Shown one piece after another: positions 6,627-14,334 of a stretch of DNA of 30,957 nucleotides. How positions within the stretch are numbered: position 1 is the first letter of the stretch; the number at the start of each line of letters is the position of its first letter. Source of the stretch: an uncultured Oscillospiraceae bacterium (lineage in GTDB: Bacteria > Bacillota > Clostridia > Oscillospirales > Ruminococcaceae); the NCBI GenBank assembly GCA_934513685.1, contig CAKSWY010000028.1, positions 1 through 30,957 on the forward strand. Direction: 5' to 3'. The notes below the pieces were generated by a model that did no database searches, was not told the DNA's origin, and saw nothing but the letters and a program-made list of their open reading frames with translations. A program made the translations under genes and the position numbers.

Positions 6627-7751
6627 ATGATGAAACAACGCATCTGCCGCCCCCTGGTTCTGGCCTTGGCCGGAGCACTGGCCCTCACGGGCTGTTTTGG
6701 CCGGGGCAATGGTTCGTCCTCGTCCGCCTCCCCCGCCCCATCGGCTTCGGCCGCCTCTTCCGGCGCGGGCACCAGCTACGCCGCCGGGGGTACAGGGCTG
6801 GCCCTCACCGCCAAAACCAGCGGCATGGACCCCTTTGACGGCGAGGCCGGGTACGCCCAGGCGGACGTGACCGCCACCGCCGTTCTGCTGGACGGGGAGG
6901 GCCGCATTGCCGACTGCATCATTGATATGGTGCAGGCAAAACTCCCGGTGGATGACTCCGGCCAGCTGGGCTTTACGGCGGCGGACGCCTTCCCCACCAA
7001 GCGGGAGCTGGGGGACGACTACGGCCTGCGCCAGGCCAGCGGCATCGGCCGGGAATGGGACGAGCAGGCGGAGGCCTTCTGCGCCTATGTGAAGGGCAAA
7101 ACGCCCATGGAGGTGGCGGGCATCGCCGCGCCCGGCGGCCATGCGGCCGACCCGGATCTGGCCGCCGGCTGCACCATTGACATCAGCGAATTCCAGCAGG
7201 GAGTGCTGGCCGCCTGCGAAAACGCCGTGCCCATGGGCGCTTCCCCCGAGGACACCCTGACGCTGGGCCTCGTCACCCGGGCGGACGGCATGGCCGCCAC
7301 CGCCCAGCAGGCGGGCACCGCCCGGGCCACCACCACCGTGGCCGCCCTCACCCTGAACAGTGAGGGCCGCATCACCAGCGCCCGGCTGGATGAGACCGAG
7401 GCGGGCTTTGGCCTGAGCGCCGCCGGGGTGCTGAGCTACCCCGAGGCCCTGCTCTCCAAATACGCCCAGGGCGACGCCTATGGGGCGGACAGCCTGCTGG
7501 GCAACGGCATGGCGGACGGTTCCGCCTCCTCCGGCCCTGCGGCCGACGGCGCAGGCAGCTGGTACCGGCAGGCCGACGCCTTCGGCCGCTGGCTGAACGG
7601 CCGCACCGCCGACGAGGTAAGCGCTCTGCGGCTGGACGAGCAGGGCCGCCCCACCGATCAGGACATTCTGGCGGGCACGGCCATGCCCATCGAAAATTTC
7701 GTGAAAGCCATTCAGAAGGCTTGCGAAAACGCCGACAAACCGGTAAACTAA
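6627..7751 (+). CDS. Lipoprotein with two related domains, next to ApbE
   Basis: This is a 374-residue predicted lipoprotein. The N-terminus has a basic start, a hydrophobic stretch and the lipobox LTGC with Cys23, then a Ser/Ala/Pro linker to about residue 55. Two related regions follow, about 81-200 and 236-369. Both begin with a strand pair around an EGRI segment, have a YG.. and W..QA.AF motif before a GKT/GRT..EV helix, and end in an acidic strand and a helix closing with ACENA. This looks like an internal duplication. Similar proteins near apbE are often labelled FMN-binding-like, but I find no ApbE target motif (D...SGAT/S) in either copy. The chosen ATG follows AAAGGAG at 13 bases; the next codon is also ATG. 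It is separated from apbE by a terminator. Function unknown. Confidence 0.75.
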   Translation: MMKQRICRPLVLALAGALALTGCFGRGNGSSSSASPAPSASAASSGAGTSYAAGGTGLALTAKTSGMDPFDGEAGYAQADVTATAVLLDGEGRIADCIIDMVQAKLPVDDSGQLGFTAADAFPTKRELGDDYGLRQASGIGREWDEQAEAFCAYVKGKTPMEVAGIAAPGGHAADPDLAAGCTIDISEFQQGVLAACENAVPMGASPEDTLTLGLVTRADGMAATAQQAGTARATTTVAALTLNSEGRITSARLDETEAGFGLSAAGVLSYPEALLSKYAQGDAYGADSLLGNGMADGSASSGPAADGAGSWYRQADAFGRWLNGRTADEVSALRLDEQGRPTDQDILAGTAMPIENFVKAIQKACENADKPVN

Positions 7752-7793
7752 AGCAGGGCTGCTGTTTTGCAGCCGCTGCCCAACAGGTTTTTT

Positions 7794-7836
7794 CACCCTG
7801 CGGCCGCATTTCGCCGCGGGGTGCTTTTTTGTTTTT
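7794..7836 (+). terminator. Intrinsic terminator between lipoprotein gene and apbE
   Basis: An 11-bp stem with one G-T pair (7794-7804 with 7813-7823) is followed by six Ts and then GTTTTT. A smaller hairpin (7757-7762 with 7769-7774) precedes it. apbE starts 45 bases after the stem, so it depends on read-through or on a promoter I could not identify. Confidence 0.8.
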
Positions 7837-7867
7837 CCGCACTTGCGCAATTTGAAGGAGCGTTCCC

Positions 7868-8950
7868 ATGAAGCGTTTTCGTTTTTCACGGGGGATCCGG
7901 GGGCTTTGCGCCGCCCTGGCCCTCTGCCTGGCGCTGCCCGGCTGTGCCGCCGGGCAGGCTTCCGCCGACCCGGCCATGAAGGGCTGGAAGCAGTATTCCA
8001 TCGCCTGGTTTGACGTGTTCGACACCGTGACCCAGGTGCAGGGCTACGCCGAAAGCCAGGAGGCCTGGAACGAGCAGATGACCCGGCTGCATCAGGACCT
8101 GACCCACTACCACCAGCTGTTCGACATCTACAACCACTACGACAGCATGACCAACCTGTACGACCTGAACCAGACCGCCGCCGAAGGGCCGGTGGCCGCC
8201 GAGCCGGAGATCCTTGACCTGCTGGCCCAGGCCAAGGAAGTGTACGCCCTCACCAACGGGCGCACCAATGTGGCCATGGGGCGGCTGCTGGCCCTGTGGC
8301 ACGACGCCCGCACCGCCGCCGAGGCCGACCCATCGGCGGCGTTCCTGCCGGACGAAGCCGCGCTGGAGGCGGCCGCCGCCCACCGGAACATCGACGACCT
8401 GATTCTGGACGAGGACGCCGGCACCGTCTATTATGCCGACCCGGAGCTTCAGCTGGACGTGGGCAGCATCGGCAAGGGCTACGCGGTGGAGCAGGTCGCC
8501 CAGGCGGCCGAGGCGCGGGGGCTGACCAGCGCCCTCATCAGCGTGGGCGGCAACCTGCGGGCCATCGGCCACAAGCCGGACGGCAGCGCCTGGACCGGCG
8601 GCGTGGAAAACCCCTGGGGCGGGCAGGACATTCTGGCCGCGCTGGAGCTGCCCGAGGGGGCCAGCCTGGTGACCAGCGGCGATTACCAGCGCTACTTTGA
8701 GCTGGACGGCGTGCGCTACCATCACCTCATTGACCCCGAGACCCGTTACCCCGCCGCCTACTTTGACTCGGTCACGGTGCTGTGCAGCGACTCCGGCCTG
8801 GCGGACGGCCTTTCCACCGGCTTGTTCTGCATGAGCCTTGCCGATGGGCAGGCCCTGGTGGAGCAGCTGGACGGGGTGGAAGCCCTCTGGGCCAGCCCGG
8901 ACGGCAGCGTGGTCACCTCCAGCGGGTGGAGCGCCCACGCCATGAGCTGA
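7868..8950 (+). CDS. apbE: FAD:protein FMN transferase (ApbE family lipoprotein)
   Basis: ApbE transfers FMN from FAD to a threonine or serine of extracytoplasmic redox proteins, using Mg2+. The 360-residue protein has a signal sequence ending in the lipobox LPGC (Cys26), so it is anchored outside the membrane. Family motifs are present: DVGSIGKGYA (197-206), GGN (227-229), SGDYQRYF (270-277), YHHLIDPETRYPA (284-296, with Arg where Gly is common) and the metal-binding DGLSTG (313-318). AAGGAG precedes the ATG. Its neighbour upstream is a two-domain lipoprotein that could be a partner, although no flavinylation target motif is visible in this window. A strong terminator follows. No Rnf, Nqr or fumarate-reductase-like acceptor is present nearby. 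Confidence 0.93.
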   Translation: MKRFRFSRGIRGLCAALALCLALPGCAAGQASADPAMKGWKQYSIAWFDVFDTVTQVQGYAESQEAWNEQMTRLHQDLTHYHQLFDIYNHYDSMTNLYDLNQTAAEGPVAAEPEILDLLAQAKEVYALTNGRTNVAMGRLLALWHDARTAAEADPSAAFLPDEAALEAAAAHRNIDDLILDEDAGTVYYADPELQLDVGSIGKGYAVEQVAQAAEARGLTSALISVGGNLRAIGHKPDGSAWTGGVENPWGGQDILAALELPEGASLVTSGDYQRYFELDGVRYHHLIDPETRYPAAYFDSVTVLCSDSGLADGLSTGLFCMSLADGQALVEQLDGVEALWASPDGSVVTSSGWSAHAMS

Positions 8951-9001
8951 ACCGTAAAGGCCCAATCAATTGAAACGCCGTAAAACGTGCTGAGAAACAA
9001 T

Positions 9002-9063
9002 AAAAGCGCCCGGATCGGGGCGGTTCCTCTGATTGGAACTGCGTCTCGATCCGGGCGCTTTTT
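9002..9063. terminator. Bidirectional terminator between apbE and the glycosyltransferase gene
   Basis: AAAAGCGCCCGGATCG (9002-9017) pairs perfectly with CGATCCGGGCGCTTTT (9047-9062), with a second inner stem formed by GGTTCC and GGAACT. Runs of T on one side and A on the other serve both converging genes. Confidence 0.88.
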
Positions 9064-9168
9064 GTTGTGTTTTCGGCTGTGTATCCGGCTTATTACGGGG
9101 CCGCATAGCAGGCGGGCACGGCGGCCAGCCCACCTCTTTCAAAGGGCAGACCCGGCTTCCGCGATTTC

Positions 9169-10023
9169 TCAGCAATCCGCCCCCACCGCCACAAGATACT
9201 TGTAGATCTGCATCTTGTTTTCCTCGTACAGGCCGATGTCCTCATACAGCTTTTTGTAGTAGGTGAACAGCGCGGCCTTGGTGGCCACCACTCCCACCAT
9301 GTTTTTCAGGCCGACTTTGGTGGCCACCAGGCTGCCGGGGGTTTTCACGTAGTAATACACCGGCACCGGCACCGAGACGAACCGCTCGGCGTAGCGGATG
9401 TATTCCAGATTGAACAGCAGGTCCTCGCTCCAGTCCAGCTCTTCGCTGCACGCCAGGCCGTGCTCCTCCACCAGGGCACGGCGGTAGAGTTTGTTCCACA
9501 TCACGCCATAGAAAAAGCTGGCGGGCTGCTCCATCAAATGCACGGCAAAGCCCTTTTTGTCGTAAAAGCCCGGGGCCAGAAAGCCGCGCAGGGTCACCTG
9601 CTCTTTTTTGTAAATGCCGTCGATCTCCAGCTTGGTCACGTTTTCCACCCGGAAATAGGGGGCGATGACCATGTCCGCCTGATGTTCCACTGCGGCCGTT
9701 ACCAGCGTTTCGGTGGCGGTGGGCTCCAGATAATCGTCGCTGTCGGCAAACTGCAGGTACTCGCCCCGGGCCAGCTTCAGCCCCAGGTTGCGGGTGGCCG
9801 AAACGCCCCGGTTGTCCCGGTCCAGCAGAATGATGCGGTTGTCGATCTTGGCGTACATTTCGCACACCTGCAGGCTCACATCCCTGCTGCCGTCGTTCAG
9901 CAGAATGATCTCGATGTTCTGGTAGGTCTGGCGGCGGATGCTTTCAATGCAGCGGGCAATGTGGCTGGCCGCATTGTACACCGGCACAATGATGCTGACC
10001 AGCGGCTGTTTGTTTTCCGGCAT
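9169..10023 (-). CDS. Family 2 glycosyltransferase
   Basis: This GT-A fold enzyme transfers a sugar from a nucleotide donor to an acceptor that cannot be read here. The 284 residues open with the classical VSIIVPVYN strand, followed by LNDGS (42-46), the RGVSATRNLG helix and the donor/metal motif FADSDDY (92-98). The C-terminal half carries WNKLYRR and a WSEDLLFN acidic motif common in this group. There are no membrane helices. The start is ATG at 10023 with AAAGGAG upstream; longer versions would read through the terminator-like hairpin at 10080-10112. It is the last gene of the minus-strand block after mgsA, with no other polysaccharide gene beside it, so its target (capsule, teichoic acid or glycolipid) stays open. 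Confidence 0.92.
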   Translation of the reverse strand: MPENKQPLVSIIVPVYNAASHIARCIESIRRQTYQNIEIILLNDGSRDVSLQVCEMYAKIDNRIILLDRDNRGVSATRNLGLKLARGEYLQFADSDDYLEPTATETLVTAAVEHQADMVIAPYFRVENVTKLEIDGIYKKEQVTLRGFLAPGFYDKKGFAVHLMEQPASFFYGVMWNKLYRRALVEEHGLACSEELDWSEDLLFNLEYIRYAERFVSVPVPVYYYVKTPGSLVATKVGLKNMVGVVATKAALFTYYKKLYEDIGLYEENKMQIYKYLVAVGADC

Positions 10024-10079
10024 GGGTGTTCGCTCCTTTTCTTGCCGCGCACAGGGCGGCCCCGGGGTGGATTCAGCAA

Positions 10080-10120
10080 AGCCCCCGGCGTTTTTTAAAA
10101 ACGCCGGGGGCTGTTTTTTC
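10080..10120. terminator. Terminator-like hairpin between mgsA and the glycosyltransferase gene
   Basis: AGCCCCCGGCG (10080-10090) pairs with CGCCGGGGGCT (10102-10112), extended inward by T and A runs. The better T run (TGTTTTTT) is on the plus strand; on the minus strand only CTTTGCTG follows. It may attenuate rather than stop transcription from mgsA into the glycosyltransferase gene. Confidence 0.65.
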
Positions 10121-10178
10121 ATGGTTCTGCGGCCGGCGGTGCAGGGCCTTTGCAGGCGCCCGCCCAAAGGGCCGGTTC

Positions 10179-10583
10179 TCACTTCTGCGGGTGCAGAATG
10201 TTCCGCCAATCCAGGTCGCCCCGCTCCAGGCCATGGATCAGGACCTCGGCGGTGGCAATGTTGGTGGCAAGAGGAATGTTGTGCACGTCGCACAGGCGCA
10301 GCAGATTCAGCTCGTTCGGCTCATGGGGCTTCGCGTTGATGGGGTCGCGGAAGAACAACAGCAGGTCGATCTCGTTGCAGGCAATGCGCGCTGCGATCTG
10401 CTGGTCGCCGCCATGGGTACCGGACAGGAAGCGCTGGATGGGCAGGCCCGTGGCCTCGCTGACCATCTTTCCCGTAGTGCCCGTGGCCACCAGCGTATGC
10501 TGGCTCAGCACGCGGCAGTATGCGATGCAGAACTGCACCATCAATTCTTTTTTGGAATCATGGGCAATCAGTGCAATGGTCAT
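10179..10583 (-). CDS. mgsA: Methylglyoxal synthase
   Basis: The enzyme converts dihydroxyacetone phosphate to methylglyoxal and phosphate, a bypass of lower glycolysis that relieves sugar-phosphate build-up. The 134 residues have the usual length and motifs: IALIAHDSKK with His8, the phosphate-binding TGTTGK (34-39), SGTHGGDQQI with the presumed catalytic Asp60, FFRDP (77-81) and the LCDVHNIPLATN segment. In the PHEPN motif (86-90), His87 matches E. coli His98, but the position I align with E. coli Asp101 is Asn90. The gene lies 41 bases after minD. Placement of mgsA at the end of mre/min operons is familiar in Clostridia. Assignment is firm; full activity with Asn90 is assumed. Confidence 0.95.
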   Translation of the reverse strand: MTIALIAHDSKKELMVQFCIAYCRVLSQHTLVATGTTGKMVSEATGLPIQRFLSGTHGGDQQIAARIACNEIDLLLFFRDPINAKPHEPNELNLLRLCDVHNIPLATNIATAEVLIHGLERGDLDWRNILHPQK

Positions 10584-10624
10584 CCAAACTCATCCTCCAG
10601 TCGTCGTTTCTTAGTTTCTGGTGC

Positions 10625-11365
10625 TCAGCGCACCACCAGGGGAACCAGTTCCCCCTGCAGGCGGGCCGCCAGGGCGTCCACCGCACGGTAGGCCGTGCAG
10701 CCGGCCGCCAGGGGCTGGCCCTGGGCTGCGGCACGCTGAACCTCAGCGCTCTCGGGCAGCACCGCAATCAGCTGCACCGCCACGGTATCAATGCATTCGT
10801 CCAGGTCGCGCACACCGCTGGTGCGGAAGCTGTCGGCCCGCACCCGGTTCACCACCAGGCGCACCGTGTGCATTCCGCCGTCCAGCAGGGCATCCGCCGC
10901 AATGCGGCCATCCCGCAGGGCCACCGGATCCGGGGTAAGCACCAGCAGTGCCCGGTCGCTCACCCGGGCGGCAGCCTGAAAGGCCTCGCCCATGCCGGCG
11001 GCGGTGTCCAGAATAATTTCGTCAAAATAATCGGTCATCCGTTTGGTGAGCACTTCCAGGGCATCGCCCCGCACGGCCCCACCCTCATAGGGGGCGCTGA
11101 TCACCGACAGCCCGGGATAGATGGGGCTTTCCACCACGGCTTTGCTGCCCTCGCACCGGCCGCTGAGCACATCCTCGATGTCATATACGGTTTTGCCGTA
11201 CACGCCCGCAATGATGTCCACACTGCGCAGGCCGGAATCCAGCTCAATGAGCAGCACTTTTTTGCCCCGGGCGGCCAGCCGGCTGCCCAGAAGCACCGAC
11301 ACGGTGCTCTTTCCGGTGCCTCCTTTTCCGGAGGCGATCATGGTGACTTTCGGTTCGATCCGCAT
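10625..11365 (-). CDS. minD: MinD-like septum-site ATPase
   Basis: MinD is a membrane-associated ATPase that recruits MinC to place the division septum. The 246-residue protein shows the deviant Walker A motif SGKGGTGKST (12-21) with the signature lysine. A Walker A' region LIELDSGLRSVDI and a Walker B-like IILDTAAGMG follow. The C-terminal helix (ALAARLQGELVPLVVR) is not an obvious Lys/Phe-rich membrane-targeting helix like that of typical MinD. ATG at 11365 has GGAGG 8 bases upstream. It follows mrdA after 261 bases and has its own promoter. Neither minC nor minE is present in the window, so a MinD-like ParA-family role other than classical Min oscillation remains possible. Confidence 0.82.
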   Translation of the reverse strand: MRIEPKVTMIASGKGGTGKSTVSVLLGSRLAARGKKVLLIELDSGLRSVDIIAGVYGKTVYDIEDVLSGRCEGSKAVVESPIYPGLSVISAPYEGGAVRGDALEVLTKRMTDYFDEIILDTAAGMGEAFQAAARVSDRALLVLTPDPVALRDGRIAADALLDGGMHTVRLVVNRVRADSFRTSGVRDLDECIDTVAVQLIAVLPESAEVQRAAAQGQPLAAGCTAYRAVDALAARLQGELVPLVVR

Positions 11366-11498
11366 GAAGCAGCCCTCCAACGCTCCCCTTCCAGCAGGGC
11401 AAGCGCCAGCTGCCAAACGGCACAAAACAAGCGGCCTTCCCAAGCGCAGCACAATTGTACAAAAGGGGAGGCACAGCTTGTCGTTTCCCACCGTTTCA

Positions 11499-11511
11499 GA
11501 GGGATTCCCTC
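11499..11511. promoter_or_regulatory. Palindrome at the minD transcription start
   Basis: GAGGGA and TCCCTC are perfect 6-base arms around one T, lying from about +1 to +13 of the minD promoter. This could be an operator or form a 5' end hairpin. No regulator is assigned. Confidence 0.4.
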
Positions 11512-11517
11512 AGTATC

Positions 11518-11546
11518 ATAGTATCACAGTTTTTTGGTGTGTGCAA
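11518..11546 (-). promoter_or_regulatory. Promoter of minD-mgsA
   Basis: On the minus strand, -35 TTGCAC (11546-11541), a 17-base spacer ending in an extended TGA, and -10 TACTAT (11523-11518). It lies within the AT-rich gap after mrdA and leaves a leader of about 145 bases before minD. Confidence 0.68.
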
Positions 11547-11626
11547 TAGTAATTTTGTTTAAATATATACAATCGTCTCATTCAACTTTCGCAAACACCA
11601 TCGTTTTAACGCAAAAAAGTCACACT

Positions 11627-13687
11627 TTAGGGCAGCAAGGTGCCCGCCGCCTCGCTGTTCAGGCTGTTGGACTGATCGAAGAAATACGCATTGAACACAT
11701 CTACGGCAATTTGTGCAATGTTGGAGCCGCCGCCCGACCATTCCACCACCGCGGCAATGGCGATCTGCGGGTCCTCCACCGGGCCGTAGGCCACGATGAC
11801 GCCGTTGTTGTAGTTGGCGCGGCCGCGGCCGGTGCCGTAGGTCTCGGCGCGCTGGGGGCTGCCGGTTTTCACGGCGATGGTGTAGGGGTAGTTCGAGGTG
11901 GCGCTGGTGTACTTGGCCGCGCCGATCATGCCCTGTTCAATGGCGTCAAAGGCACCCACGTTGTCCACAATGGTGTCCTCCACCACCGGGTCCATCGTCT
12001 CCAGAATCTCACCGGTGTTGGTGTCTCGGAAGCCCGCCACCATATGGGTGCGGTAGCGCACGCCCTTGTTGGCGATGGTGGCGGCGTAGGTGGCCAGCTG
12101 CACCGGCGTAACCATGGTGTTGGCCTGGCCGATGGCCGCCTGAACGATCAGGCTGCTGGTGAAGTTTTCATCCTGCGGGGTGGTGAGCCAGCCGGTGGAC
12201 TCGCCCACCTCCACGCCGGTCTGCACTGCAAGGCCCAGGCGCTGGGCCATGGCGTTGTAAGTTTCCAGCCCGGTGCGCACGCCGGTGTCATAGAAGAAGA
12301 TGTTGCAGCTGTATTTCAGGGCATCGCTCACCGCAATGGGGCCGCTGTGGCCGTGCTGCAGGCAGGTGGGGCGATAGTCGTAATACACGTAGGGGTTCAC
12401 GCAGTTCACCGTGCTGGTGGGGGTGATCACCCCGTTCAGCAGGCCCGCCGCCGCCACGGCCGGCTTGAAGGACGAGCCGGGGGTGTACAGGCCGTTGAAG
12501 GCCCGGTTCAGCAGCGGGCTGGGGTCCTGCGCCGCCAGGTCGCTGTAGGTGGTGCTGTACTGGTTCAGGTCATAGGTGGGATAGGTGGCCGTGGCCAGAA
12601 TGCCGCCGGTCTTTACGTCCAGCACCACAACGGCACCGGCGTTGGCCTCCTGACCGCTGTGGACGGGCTTGGTCTGCTGCAGGGTGAGAATGCGGTTCTC
12701 CAGGGCGGCCTGCACCTCTTTCTGGAAGTCTGCATCCACGGTGAGCATCACGGTCTGACCGGGCTGCGGCTTTTCCACCACCTGGCTGGACTGGATCACC
12801 CCGTCCGAATCCTTCACCACCTGCAGCGAGCCGTCCTGGCCGCGCAGCCGATCCTCATACACGGCTTCCAGGCCGCTGCGGCCGATCAGGTCGTTCATGG
12901 CGTAGCCCTTGCGGCGCAGGGCGTAATCGTCCGCTACCCACTGCTCCCGCAGAATCTTGCCCACCGAGCCCAGCACATGGGGCAGCACGGTGCCGTCCGG
13001 GTAGCTGCGCATGGAGGTCTCCACAATCTCCGCGCCGCCCAGGCTCAGGCTGCGCTCCTTCACGGTGGCCACGGTGCGGTCGCTGATGCCGGTGGCCAGG
13101 GTAAAGTTGGTGTAGTTGGAATAGTCCTCGCTGGTCATCTGGCAGCGAATTCCGCCCAGAATGCGCTGCCAGGCCGGTTCATAGTCCTCCAGTTCATACT
13201 TGGCCACAATGGCGCTCATCACCTCGTCGGCGGTGGCGTACTGCTGCAGGCCCAGGTTGGTTTTGATGGCGGCCAGGCGGTTCTGGTCCGAGGTATTGTC
13301 CCCGTCGGTAAAGCTGTAATGGCCGTCCGCGTCCGGGCTGCTGATGGGAGTGGCGTCGTTCCAGGCGTCCCCTGAGGTCTGCAAAATCTCCACCAGCGTT
13401 TTCAGGGTACCGTTCAGGTCGTTTTCGCCCAGCATCAGGTTGTTCATCACCAGATTGTAGCCGGTGGTGTTGGTGGCCAGGCTGCGGCCGTAGCAGTCCA
13501 CAATTTCGCCGCGGGCTGCCGTGATGTTGAAGCGGTACGAGGTGGTGTTGTCCGCCTGCTCCAGATAGTGATTGCCCTCAATGACCTGCAGGTACACCAG
13601 GCGCAGCAAAAACAGCACCAGCACCGCCGAGGCCAGAGCGATCATCAACACCACGCGGGGCTGCTGATTCTCCGGTTTGTTCTTCAT
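11627..13687 (-). CDS. mrdA: Penicillin-binding protein 2, elongasome transpeptidase
   Basis: This class B PBP cross-links peptidoglycan during side-wall growth, working with MreBCD and RodA. The 686 residues hold a short cytoplasmic tail, one membrane helix (about 12-34), the PBP dimerisation domain and a C-terminal transpeptidase domain. The active-site motifs are complete: S405-S-F-K408, S460-C-N462 and K607-T-G-S610. N-terminal AARGEIVDCYGRSLA is the usual start of the dimerisation domain. GGAG precedes the ATG with adequate spacing. It lies 51 bases after mreD in the mre operon. No rodA (mrdB) is found in this window. The gene ends with no clear terminator before the minD promoter. Confidence 0.95.
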   Translation of the reverse strand: MKNKPENQQPRVVLMIALASAVLVLFLLRLVYLQVIEGNHYLEQADNTTSYRFNITAARGEIVDCYGRSLATNTTGYNLVMNNLMLGENDLNGTLKTLVEILQTSGDAWNDATPISSPDADGHYSFTDGDNTSDQNRLAAIKTNLGLQQYATADEVMSAIVAKYELEDYEPAWQRILGGIRCQMTSEDYSNYTNFTLATGISDRTVATVKERSLSLGGAEIVETSMRSYPDGTVLPHVLGSVGKILREQWVADDYALRRKGYAMNDLIGRSGLEAVYEDRLRGQDGSLQVVKDSDGVIQSSQVVEKPQPGQTVMLTVDADFQKEVQAALENRILTLQQTKPVHSGQEANAGAVVVLDVKTGGILATATYPTYDLNQYSTTYSDLAAQDPSPLLNRAFNGLYTPGSSFKPAVAAAGLLNGVITPTSTVNCVNPYVYYDYRPTCLQHGHSGPIAVSDALKYSCNIFFYDTGVRTGLETYNAMAQRLGLAVQTGVEVGESTGWLTTPQDENFTSSLIVQAAIGQANTMVTPVQLATYAATIANKGVRYRTHMVAGFRDTNTGEILETMDPVVEDTIVDNVGAFDAIEQGMIGAAKYTSATSNYPYTIAVKTGSPQRAETYGTGRGRANYNNGVIVAYGPVEDPQIAIAAVVEWSGGGSNIAQIAVDVFNAYFFDQSNSLNSEAAGTLLP

Positions 13688-13738
13688 GGGCTTCGGTCTC
13701 CTTTCCGGCCTGCCGATGGTGTGCAGGCCCGCCGCCCT

Positions 13739-14269
13739 TTACAGGCCCTGCTCCGGGGTGGTGCGGCTGCGAATGGCATCCACCGCCAGCAGGATCAGGG
13801 GCGACACCACGCCGGTGAACACCGCCGTGGGCAGAGTTACGGTGAGATAGCGGGCGGCCAATCCGGAATAGCCCCGCATCAGATCATAAAACAGAAAATC
13901 TTCGCTGAGCACCAGCACGGCGCACAGGCTGACCACCAGGGCAAAGTTCAGGCGGCTGATGCGCAGATACAGCCGGATGAGCACCGCCGAGGCAAAGCAC
14001 AGCACCAGCAGGCTCAGGGCCAGAAGGCCCACCACCCGGCCGGAGGTGAAGTCCCACAAAAGGCCGACCCCGGCCCCGAAGCAGGCCCCCGGATACTCGC
14101 CCTCCCGCACGGCCACCGCCAGGCACAGCGGCAGCAGAAACACCGGCTTTGCCGCCCCGATGGCGAGAAAGCCCGGTGTGGTCTGGGCGGCGGCGCACAG
14201 CAGCGCCAGCAAAACATACAGCAGCCAGCGCACGGTGGTTTGCAGGTTGCGTCTGCGCCGTGATTCCAT
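13739..14269 (-). CDS. mreD: Rod-shape protein MreD
   Basis: MreD is a small integral membrane protein of the elongasome. The 176 residues contain about five hydrophobic segments, beginning around residue 15, with Arg/Lys-rich cytoplasmic ends. The WDFTSG-like motif in GLLWDFTSGRVVG is characteristic of MreD. AAGGAGG lies 10 bases before the ATG. It is placed between mreC (65 bases upstream) and mrdA (51 bases downstream), which fixes the identity despite the family's low sequence conservation. Confidence 0.92.
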   Translation of the reverse strand: MESRRRRNLQTTVRWLLYVLLALLCAAAQTTPGFLAIGAAKPVFLLPLCLAVAVREGEYPGACFGAGVGLLWDFTSGRVVGLLALSLLVLCFASAVLIRLYLRISRLNFALVVSLCAVLVLSEDFLFYDLMRGYSGLAARYLTVTLPTAVFTGVVSPLILLAVDAIRSRTTPEQGL

Positions 14270-14334
14270 GGTGCGTTTTCCTCCTTACGTGCATCGAAGC
14301 CGGAACGCCAAACGGCCCGGCTTTGCGGCCGCCG

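Noticed and set aside
6117..7889. 590-codon minus-strand frame across the DUF3783 and lipoprotein genes
   Set aside because: It spans two well-supported plus-strand genes and the hairpins between them, with no motif or ribosome site.
11534..13375. 613-codon open frame opposite mrdA
   Set aside because: Antisense to PBP2, which has all three transpeptidase motifs. The frame lacks a ribosome site and known domains.
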